Below are positions 1-3,895 of a DNA stretch of 5,029 bases, piece after piece (the first letter of the stretch is position 1; every line of letters starts with the position of its first letter). The position numbers and the translations under genes were made by a program. The stretch lies in assembly GCA_026386835.1 (NCBI GenBank), contig JAPLMV010000001.1, positions 1 through 5,029 on the forward strand, written 5' to 3'. The notes beneath the pieces are model-generated. The model did no database searches. It saw only the letters and a list, made by a program, of their open reading frames with translations, and was not told the origin of the DNA. This stretch comes from Planctomycetota bacterium (GTDB taxonomy: Bacteria; Planctomycetota; Phycisphaerae; Sedimentisphaerales; Anaerobacaceae).

Positions 1-27
1 AAACCTTATGAACAAGCTGCTGAAGAG

Positions 28-783
28 CTATTTGACGTATTCGCTGATACCTGCCGGCTGTTCGGATGCCTGATTTAACGCATCGGACACCATTTTCTGG
101 ACTCTTTTCTTTCGGCGGTTTAGCGTCCTCTTGTCACTCACCTCGCTTGGGCTGTCGGCTGCGGCCACTGCTTCCTGTGCGGTAGCGGCGAATAAATCTG
201 CGCCGATTTCCTCCCATAGTCCCTCAGCACGATTAAATACCCCTCCCGAGAGCATTATTCTCATGTTCGGCCAGGCATTTACACCCTTGATTGTGTCTAT
301 AAGCTGCCTTATTGCCGGTGCCTGCCGCGGGTTTGTGCCATAAATCAGCAAAATATCTGGGCCTGATTCATTCACGAATGTAAGGATATCATCATTAGTC
401 AGGCCTCCGCCGAGGAATTTGACTTCCCAGCCATCGCTTTCAAACAGATCCGCAAGTACTTGTGCGCCAAGCTCTTGCAATTCTTCCGGTGCACAGGATA
501 TAACTATTTTTTTGTCTCTGCTGGGCCTGCGGGGCAGTTTATTCTGCAGCTGGTCTGTGATTGTGCGGTTAATCCGTGTTGCCAGATGCTCCTGAATAGG
601 CGTAATTTGTTCGCTGCGCAACAATTTCTCGATTTCGACCATGACAGGCCAGATAATATCGAGGTAAACGGTATTGGCAGGCGAGCCGGTCTGAAGGGCT
701 TCTTCTATGACGGCTCGGCAGGCCTTTCTGTCGCCGTTAAGCAGTGCTTCTAAATAACGCTCAAGAATTGTTTCAGTTATCAT
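28..783 (-). CDS. Stand-alone cobalamin (B12)-binding-type domain protein, ligand His replaced by Gln
   Basis: Probable cytoplasmic sensor or carrier protein of 251 aa with two parts. Residues 1-85 look like the helical cap found before B12 domains (B12-binding_2 / CarH-LitR type); E65-H66 in IQEHLAT matches the conserved EH of that cap, although the Trp expected ten residues earlier is Leu55. Residues 91-210 read as a Rossmann-like B12-binding domain: KIVISCAPEELQELG, then GWEVKFLGGG, LLIYGT and SGGVF (GG motif at 180-181). The DxHxxG ligand motif is ELQELG (101-106), so the usual lower-ligand His is Gln103. A basic tail (RTLNRRKKR) follows. No HTH, kinase or methyltransferase domain is present. 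The start chosen is the ATG at 783, with GGAG nine bases upstream; the in-frame TTG at 798 directly abuts that GGAG and is unlikely. The stop is TAG at 28. No clear sigma70 promoter or cobalamin riboswitch was seen upstream. The fold is fairly sure; actual cobalamin binding is not. Confidence 0.85.
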   Translation of the reverse strand: MITETILERYLEALLNGDRKACRAVIEEALQTGSPANTVYLDIIWPVMVEIEKLLRSEQITPIQEHLATRINRTITDQLQNKLPRRPSRDKKIVISCAPEELQELGAQVLADLFESDGWEVKFLGGGLTNDDILTFVNESGPDILLIYGTNPRQAPAIRQLIDTIKGVNAWPNMRIMLSGGVFNRAEGLWEEIGADLFAATAQEAVAAADSPSEVSDKRTLNRRKKRVQKMVSDALNQASEQPAGISEYVK

Positions 784-792
784 AATTTTAGT

Positions 793-796
793 CTCC
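793..796 (-). promoter_or_regulatory. Ribosome binding site deciding the start of the B12-fold gene
   Basis: Read on the minus strand, GGAG is followed by nine bases and then ATG at 783, which is normal Shine-Dalgarno geometry. The longer frame would begin at a TTG (796-798) overlapping this site and has no ribosome binding site of its own, so the protein should start MITETILERY. Confidence 0.7.
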
Positions 797-1003
797 AAAA
801 GGCGTTGCTATTCGTTATATTTTTCCCATATTTACATTTTAGCCCTTTTCAAAACCCTCTAATGTTAATCTGGGTAATATACTCATCGGAACTTGGTTTA
901 AAAAAACTTTAGTTAATTTAGGTAAAATAAGTAATATGGGGGAAAATTAAGAATTAAAAATTAAAAATTTGAAAAAATGACAAAAACTGACATGAATTGA
1001 GCA

Positions 1004-1090
1004 TTTTTTAACGAAAATCGGTCACTTTTTAACGCCTTTTACACTTTTTTACAAAAAAAAGATGGGTTTTTGACATGGTCGTTAAAAAAA
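1004..1090. repeat. T-tract words with a 10-bp inverted repeat (TTTTTTAACG / CGTTAAAAAA)
   Basis: TTTTTTAACG (1004-1013) recurs as CTTTTTAACG (1025-1034) and a degenerate CTTTTTTAC (from about 1044), spaced about 20 bases apart, and is met by the exact inverse CGTTAAAAAA at 1080-1089. Two-helical-turn spacing of T-tracts is compatible with bent DNA or a binding region. In DNA this AT-rich it may also be chance. Confidence 0.35.
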
Positions 1091-1128
1091 GACCACCTGT
1101 GTTAAACTGTTAAAATGGGAAAGATTTG

Positions 1129-1172
1129 TAACCGCGAATGAGCACGAATTTTTTGGACAGGATTACGGGATT
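1129..1172 (+). repeat. Formulaic interspersed repeat block (GCGAATGAGCACGAAT + GGACAGGATTACGGGATT)
   Basis: Two modules are joined by a T-run: ACCGCGAATGAGCACGAAT (1131-1149) and GGACAGGATTACGGGATT (1155-1172). The second recurs inverted at 3191-3208 with 16 of 18 bases matching, and the first resembles the inverse of the 3051-3080 module (13 of 18 in an ungapped alignment). Such modules are widespread non-coding repeats in environmental bacterial genomes; their mechanism is not known to me. The block ends about 20 bases beyond the stop of the release-factor-like gene. Confidence 0.6.
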
Positions 1173-1192
1173 GACAAGAAAGTGAGTTTTGG

Positions 1193-1579
1193 TTATTTGA
1201 ATTGTTTAGCCGTCGCCGGCACGGCAACGCATCTTTTTTCTGTTCTCCGCCTTCTTCTGTCTTTCTGCTTCCTGATTTTTCCTAACTTTTTTGCTTCCGG
1301 GCTTTCTTTTCCCAATAATTTATTCTCCAGCAGTTCACACATTTGCTTTCTCGCATAATAACGGTTCAGTCCCTGGCTGCGGCTCTTTTGAACTTTGACT
1401 GCCAACCCGCTGGGAATATGCTTCAAATGGACACAGGTGGAACTTTTATTGACTTTCTGTCCTCCTGCTCCACTGCTTCGAACGAACGTTTCCTCAATAT
1501 CGTTCTCGAGCAGATTGCAGTTATACATACGCTGCTCAAGCTCTTGTCTTTTTCGTTCTGTAATTCCAAAGTTAATCAT
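1193..1579 (-). CDS. GGQ release-factor-like protein (MTRFR/C12orf65-like, ribosome rescue)
   Basis: Predicted peptidyl-tRNA hydrolase of the class I release factor superfamily, 128 aa. It carries the catalytic GGQ loop in SSGAGGQKVNKSSTCVHLKH (Gly39-Gly40-Gln41) but lacks the codon-recognition domains of RF1/RF2, so it should not read stop codons. The order GAGGQ, NKSS, HIPSG, VQKSRSQ, NR, ARK followed by a lysine/arginine-rich tail (about 97-116, including five consecutive Arg) resembles mitochondrial MTRFR (C12orf65) and more distantly bacterial ArfB. Basic tails in these families contact the ribosome; the GGQ Gln releases the nascent chain. It probably frees peptides from stalled or split ribosomes, by inference from family. 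The ATG at 1579 is preceded by GAAGGAAAGG (1591-1600), 11 bases away and inside the end of the upstream PEP-CTERM gene, whose stop lies 7 bases before this start, so co-transcription and coupled translation are likely. The stop is TAA at 1193. Confidence 0.88.
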   Translation of the reverse strand: MINFGITERKRQELEQRMYNCNLLENDIEETFVRSSGAGGQKVNKSSTCVHLKHIPSGLAVKVQKSRSQGLNRYYARKQMCELLENKLLGKESPEAKKLGKIRKQKDRRRRRTEKRCVAVPATAKQFK

Positions 1580-1586
1580 TATGTTG

Positions 1587-2207
1587 TCAGCCTTTCCTTC
1601 TCAACAACACCGCGCCGAGGCCGAGCAATAAAAGCGTCGCTGGTTCGGGAACCTGTACAACCATACCTATAGGCCTTCTCAATCCCAAAGCGAACAAAGA
1701 CCTATTTCCACTGGAATCAATTTTTTCAATCACGTCATAGTTTGACACGTAAAGATTACCGCTATTGTCAAATGCAAGACCTTCTGGATTCCATAATCCA
1801 GAGGCAAAAGTAGTCCTGTTTCCGCTCGTATCTAATTTTTCGATAGTCCCGTTTTGACCGTCACTGCACGCTACATAAAGGTTCCCGCTCTTATCAAATT
1901 CCATACCTATAGGTCTTCTCAATCCCAAAGCGAACAAAGACCTGCTTCCACTGGAATCAATTTTTTCAATCACGTCATAGTTTGACACGTAAAGATTACC
2001 GCTATCGTCAAATGCAAGACCTTCTGGATTCCATAATCCAGAGGCAAAAGTAGTCCTGTTTCCGCTCGTATCTAATTTTTCGATGGTCCCGTTTTGACCG
2101 TCACTGCACGCTACATAGATGTAATCGGCTTGTGTGAAAGGACTAACCAAAAAAAGTATCACAATTAATAAAAAGAACTTTACAAATAATTGATAAAACT
2201 TTTTCAT
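1587..2207 (-). CDS. Exported NHL-like repeat protein with PEP-CTERM sorting signal
   Basis: Predicted secreted, surface-anchored protein of 206 aa. Residues 1-27 form a signal peptide (MKKF start, long hydrophobic core, TQA before D28). Residues 29-185 hold four NHL/beta-propeller-like repeats in an A-B-A'-B' order: A (29-70, YVACSDGQNGTIEKLD... NPEGLAFDDSG), B (71-108, NLYVSNYDVIEKID... RRPIGMEFDKSG), A' (109-150) and B' (151-185). Residues 186-206 are a canonical PEP-CTERM tail: VPEPAT, a hydrophobic helix, then RRKG, expected to be processed by an exosortase. A-B and A'-B' differ by S88/N168 and D68/N148 within the duplicated part. Four blades are fewer than the usual six to eight of a closed propeller, so it may dimerise, be a shrunken copy, or be an assembly-collapsed array. 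GAGGAG (2219-2224) lies 11 bases before the ATG at 2207; the stop is TGA at 1587. Ligand and role are unknown. Confidence 0.88.
   Translation of the reverse strand: MKKFYQLFVKFFLLIVILFLVSPFTQADYIYVACSDGQNGTIEKLDTSGNRTTFASGLWNPEGLAFDDSGNLYVSNYDVIEKIDSSGSRSLFALGLRRPIGMEFDKSGNLYVACSDGQNGTIEKLDTSGNRTTFASGLWNPEGLAFDNSGNLYVSNYDVIEKIDSSGNRSLFALGLRRPIGMVVQVPEPATLLLLGLGAVLLRRKG
1591..1600 (-). promoter_or_regulatory. Ribosome binding site embedded in the upstream coding sequence
   Basis: GAAGGAAAGG on the minus strand lies within the last codons of the PEP-CTERM gene (encoding part of its RRKG end) and 11 bases before the ATG of the release-factor-like gene. The C-terminal basic residues of one protein therefore double as the initiation signal of the next. 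Confidence 0.5.
1661..2117 (-). repeat. Near-perfect 240-bp tandem duplication inside the PEP-CTERM gene
   Basis: Bases 1661-1877 align without gaps to 1901-2117 at a period of exactly 240 bp (80 codons), with five differences in 217 positions (1674/1914, 1704/1944, 1705/1945, 1766/2006, 1845/2085). Three are silent third-position changes and two change an amino acid (N/S and N/D). The 23 bases at 1878-1900 complete the period and have no equally similar partner. The identity points to recent duplication or gene conversion in units of two blades. Confidence 0.95.
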
Positions 2208-2232
2208 AATTTTTAATTCTCCTCAAAATATT

Positions 2233-2261
2233 TTTATATTTCTTTTTCAAAATTGCTACAA
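2233..2261 (-). promoter_or_regulatory. Possible internal promoter for the PEP-CTERM / release-factor pair
   Basis: On the minus strand TTGTAG (2256-2261), 17 bases, then TATAAA (2233-2238) lie just before the PEP-CTERM gene. The -10 matches five of six consensus bases, the -35 only three. Transcription would start near 2226, right at the ribosome binding site. In AT-rich sequence this could be chance. No terminator separates this point from the membrane-protein gene, so read-through is the alternative. Confidence 0.3.
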
Positions 2262-2291
2262 CCAAGACTATCAGTAAATATAGTAATTATT

Positions 2292-2690
2292 TCATGTATT
2301 TTTTGATTTGTGAGTTTCATTTTGGCTATTATATAAAAGAGACTCTTCCTTATAATCTAAATATAACTTTGTAAACACTAGAAATGCTCCAATCAAAGAT
2401 AGTCCCCAAAATATTCTTATATTCCAATTCTCTGCATTAGATGTGCCATCCCATGTCTGTATTGCCCATCCCAACTTTCCTATTCCGGCAGTTGATAAAA
2501 ATCCCACACTGCAAAACTGCATAATATTTCTGTATTTTTTTGTTTTAATTTTAGGAAACCATTCCCGCAATTTTGATGTTATAATAACAGCAATAATTAA
2601 TATTCCACTTATTATAAAACCAGTTTCAATGTATTCACATAATACCGTAGATACACTTGTATTTGCTAATATCTGTATTTTATATAGCAT
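2292..2690 (-). CDS. Small three-helix membrane protein of unknown function
   Basis: A 132-aa protein I do not recognise. Hydrophobic segments fall at about 21-38 (ETGFIISGILIIAVIITS), 57-77 (MQFCSVGFLSTAGIGKLGWAI, with Lys72 inside) and 91-111 (IRIFWGLSLIGAFLVFTKLYL), with a basic stretch between the first two (KLREWFPKIKTKKYR) and a polar tail rich in Glu, Asn and Lys. By the positive-inside rule the 40-55 loop should be cytoplasmic. The conserved-looking core is GKLGWAIQTWDGTSNAENW (71-89). Coding support is good: TGAGGGG precedes the ATG at 2690 by a few bases, and a consensus promoter lies about 60 bases upstream. Base composition is about 30% GC in the lines I counted, clearly lower than the radical SAM gene (one counted line about 60%), which hints at a different origin. 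The PEP-CTERM gene starts 84 bases downstream on the same strand without an evident terminator between. Confidence 0.7.
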   Translation of the reverse strand: MLYKIQILANTSVSTVLCEYIETGFIISGILIIAVIITSKLREWFPKIKTKKYRNIMQFCSVGFLSTAGIGKLGWAIQTWDGTSNAENWNIRIFWGLSLIGAFLVFTKLYLDYKEESLLYNSQNETHKSKNT

Positions 2691-2751
2691 TTTCCCCTCA
2701 TATTATTGTCTGTTCTTGACTAATAGTATATTATTATTTAATGTTTTCAAT

Positions 2752-2780
2752 ATTATATCCACATATACTTCTTTTGTCAA
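2752..2780 (-). promoter_or_regulatory. Consensus sigma70 promoter (TTGACA-17-TATAAT)
   Basis: On the minus strand TTGACA (2775-2780) and TATAAT (2752-2757) are separated by exactly 17 bases, matching the housekeeping consensus at all twelve positions. Transcription would begin near 2745, giving a leader of about 55 bases before the ATG at 2690. It probably drives the membrane-protein gene and perhaps the two genes after it. An imperfect palindrome, TAATAGTATATTATTA (2721-2736), lies just downstream of the expected start and could be an operator. Confidence 0.8.
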
Positions 2781-2815
2781 CCCAAATCTTTACTCAAACT
2801 GAAACTTGAAACTAT

Positions 2816-2833
2816 GGACAGCCACCTATTTTT
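2816..2833 (+). repeat. REP-like word GGACAGCCACCTATTTTT
   Basis: The word resembles the GGGACAGnCACCTATTTTT sequences that I recall near Y1/REP-associated tyrosine transposases in environmental bacteria. Only one arm is present, with no inverted partner and no transposase in the window, so it would be a solo remnant. The assignment rests on memory of the motif, not on a search. Confidence 0.35.
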
Positions 2834-2984
2834 AATTTTTTCTTCTGTCTCCTGATTATTGTATTCTGAATTCTTTTGTAGATTTTATCTCTTTTTCTTT
2901 TCAAACTCAACTGAAATTATCCACTTAAAAATATGTGAAAGCTCCGGTGTCGTTTCCGGATGTCTGCTTCCCCACGTTTTTTGG

Positions 2985-3136
2985 GCAATCTGCGTCCAAA
3001 ATTTCTTCGTGGCACTTCGTGTTCTTCGTGTTGAAAAAATCTTTTTTTAAATCCGTGTCTATCGGTGTTCATCCGTGGCCAAAATTCTTCAGCGTTAATC
3101 CGCGAAATTTTCTGCGCAATCAGCGTCTAAAATTTG
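2985..3136 (-). repeat. Formulaic repeat block with CTTCGTG, ATCCGTG and GCAATC modules
   Basis: Modules in order on the plus strand: GCAATCTGCGTCCAAAATTT (2985-3004), CTTCGTG words (3005-3036), ATCCGTGTCTATCGGTG continuing to CCGTGGCC (3051-3080), AGCGTTAATCCGCG (3091-3104), and a second GCAATC copy, GCAATCAGCGTCTAAAATTT (3116-3135). The two GCAATC modules differ at 3 of 21 positions. Orientation is opposite to the related block at 1129-1172. The words are typical of non-coding interspersed repeats in environmental genomes; translated frames through them are artefacts. Confidence 0.7.
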
Positions 3137-3190
3137 TCCGTCTTATGGCGTATGCTCTTGTGCACTTTCCGCTACCAGCCGTACGCTATA

Positions 3191-3208
3191 AATCCTATAA
3201 TCCTGTCC
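3191..3208 (-). repeat. Inverted copy of the GGACAGGATT module
   Basis: The minus strand reads GGACAGGATTATAGGATT, 16 of 18 identical to 1155-1172, and the identity runs leftward through the preceding T-run in both copies. It sits among other repeat words with no associated gene. Confidence 0.65.
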
Positions 3209-3214
3209 AAAAAC

Positions 3215-3249
3215 GAGATACCAGATACGAGATACGAGCGACCAGATTT
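3215..3249 (+). repeat. Degenerate 7-bp tandem repeat (GAGATAC)
   Basis: Consecutive heptamers read GAGATAC, CAGATAC, GAGATAC, GAGCGAC, CAGATTT, decaying to the right into TCGGTGAGCTCAGTCGAACC (3248-3267), another word of the kind seen repeatedly in environmental genomes. Seven is not a multiple of three and no reading frame is preserved, so this is not coding. Confidence 0.6.
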
Positions 3250-3381
3250 CGGTGAGCTCAGTCGAACCGCGACGAGACACGACTTGGGCCATTCGCGCAG
3301 GTATCAAAAAGGCAAAAATGAAAATTCTAAAAAAATTTTCACCATTTTTAACTCCTTATTTTACAATTACTTATGACTCTT

Positions 3382-3410
3382 CTTCGTGTTCTTCGTGCCT
3401 TCGTGGTGAA
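3382..3410 (-). repeat. Second CTTCGTG repeat module
   Basis: CTTCGTGTTCTTCGTG at 3382-3397 is identical to 3015-3030, then continues CCTTCGTGGTGAA. Same orientation as the 2985-3136 block. These are imperfect 8-9 bp CTTCGTG iterations. Confidence 0.65.
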
Positions 3411-3481
3411 CTTTTTTCGACCAAACGCGCAGCTTCGCCCCATTATAGAGAGACGCAGTTTTTCTGCGCCTTGTTCGGAGT

Positions 3482-3497
3482 ACACGATTCATCGTGT
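3482..3497. repeat. Perfect 7-bp inverted repeat (ACACGAT/ATCGTGT)
   Basis: ACACGAT, a 2-base spacer, then ATCGTGT; as RNA it would be a 6-bp stem with a 4-base loop. No T-run follows on either strand, so it is not a convincing intrinsic terminator. It probably belongs to the same repeat mosaic. Confidence 0.4.
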
Positions 3498-3546
3498 CTT
3501 CTCCATGTATGTTCTTTGATAACTGAACAACGAAGCCCAGCCGTGA

Positions 3547-3573
3547 AATCTGTGCAACCTGTGGCTAATTTTC
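3547..3573 (-). repeat. Formulaic repeat module AATCTGTGCAACCTGTGGCTAA
   Basis: This is a further member of the interspersed repeat family (an AATCTGTG word followed by CCTGTGGCTAA), oriented like the 2985-3136 block, and running into the AT-rich filler that ends the mosaic near 3626. Confidence 0.55.
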
Positions 3574-3720
3574 AAATTTTTCACTGAAATTTTGAACTTT
3601 TAACCTTAAACTTTTAACTATAACTGATTATGGCACAAGAACTTAAAACAAAATCACCACCTGCTCATTGGCTTCATTTGACGTACTTTGGACATACGTT
3701 GGAGTGCTTCTGAGTATCTT

Positions 3721-3770
3721 CTGATGACTGCTGATGCGCGCTGATGTACGCTGATGAGCGCTGATGACAT
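3721..3770 (+). repeat. Five-unit 10-bp tandem repeat CTGATGNNNG
   Basis: Five consecutive decamers begin CTGATG: CTGATGACTG, CTGATGCGCG, CTGATGTACG, CTGATGAGCG, CTGATGACAT. The first six bases are invariant and base 10 is G in the first four; bases 7-9 vary. The period equals about one helical turn, so all copies face the same side of DNA. The array ends about 60 bases before the -35 of the radical SAM gene promoter. It could be a multi-site operator, or one more decayed repeat. Confidence 0.85.
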
Positions 3771-3830
3771 TGGAGTTTCACCTACAAACGACAGGTGCGC
3801 CCATTGCTAAATCGGCGGCAAAAATATTTT

Positions 3831-3858
3831 TTGAGTTGCAAGCTGGTTATTGTATAAT
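3831..3858 (+). promoter_or_regulatory. Promoter for the radical SAM gene (TTGAGT-16-TATAAT)
   Basis: A perfect -10 TATAAT (3853-3858) is preceded at 16 bases by TTGAGT (3831-3836, four of six consensus bases). Transcription would start near 3865, giving a leader of about 30 bases with the AAGGA ribosome binding site at 3882-3886. Confidence 0.6.
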
Positions 3859-3895
3859 TGGGGCAAGGATTAAGAAATTCTAAGGATGGAATTTT

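Larger units (their letters stand above)
784..1192. other. Gene-free AT-rich intergenic region
   Basis: No supported gene lies here; it separates two minus-strand genes. Contents: the leader of the B12-fold gene (784-900), a low-complexity GAATTAAAAATT block (951-971), T-tracts in repeated TTTTTAACG words around 1004-1060, an 8-base near-direct repeat (TGTTAAAC/TGTTAAAA, about 1100-1115) and a formulaic repeat block at 1129-1172. The only stem seen, TGGTC/GACCA at 1076-1095 with a 10-base A/T loop, is too weak to call a terminator for the release-factor-like gene ending at 1193. Confidence 0.7.
2781..3640. other. Gene-free mosaic of decayed interspersed repeats
   Basis: Several open frames cross this stretch, but none has a ribosome binding site, a recognisable domain or a consistent protein-like composition; their translations are just the repeat words read in frame. 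What it holds instead is a patchwork of short modules, itemised separately, joined by AT-rich filler such as the direct repeat AACTTTTAAC at 3595-3604 and 3609-3618. It is best read as intergenic repeat accretion. Confidence 0.7.

Noticed and set aside
131..753. Plus-strand open frames (131-343 and 460-753) opposite the B12-fold gene
   Set aside because: They are antisense shadows of a gene with clear domain motifs and a ribosome binding site; they have neither.
784..950. Cobalamin riboswitch upstream of the B12-fold gene
   Set aside because: No B12-box-like sequence or extended GC-rich pairing in the AT-rich leader; space is also short.
1209..1225. GC-rich hairpin GCCGT/ACGGC as a terminator of the release-factor-like gene
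   Set aside because: It lies within the last codons, the stem is 5 bp, and no T-run follows on the minus strand.
1343..1672. Plus-strand frames across the release-factor-like and PEP-CTERM genes
   Set aside because: Antisense to two well-supported genes; no start signals and no recognisable protein features.
2443..2802. Plus-strand frame of 119 codons
   Set aside because: Mirrors the minus-strand membrane protein, which has a strong ribosome binding site and a consensus promoter; the plus frame has neither.
2859..3587. Several plus-strand frames (2859-3050, 2935-3255, 3134-3376, 3252-3587)
   Set aside because: They translate the interspersed repeat words; no ribosome binding sites, no domains, and mutually overlapping in different frames.
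3630..3713. A 27-codon plus-strand frame starting MAQELKTKSPP
   Set aside because: No Shine-Dalgarno sequence, no promoter, no family recognised; too short to support, though it lies in otherwise empty DNA.
3721..3770. CRISPR array
   Set aside because: Units are 10 bp with only 3-4 variable bases; there are no spacers of usual size and no cas genes.
3779..3797. CACCT/AGGTG inverted repeat between the decamer array and the promoter
   Set aside because: A 5-bp stem with a 9-base loop is expected by chance at this length.
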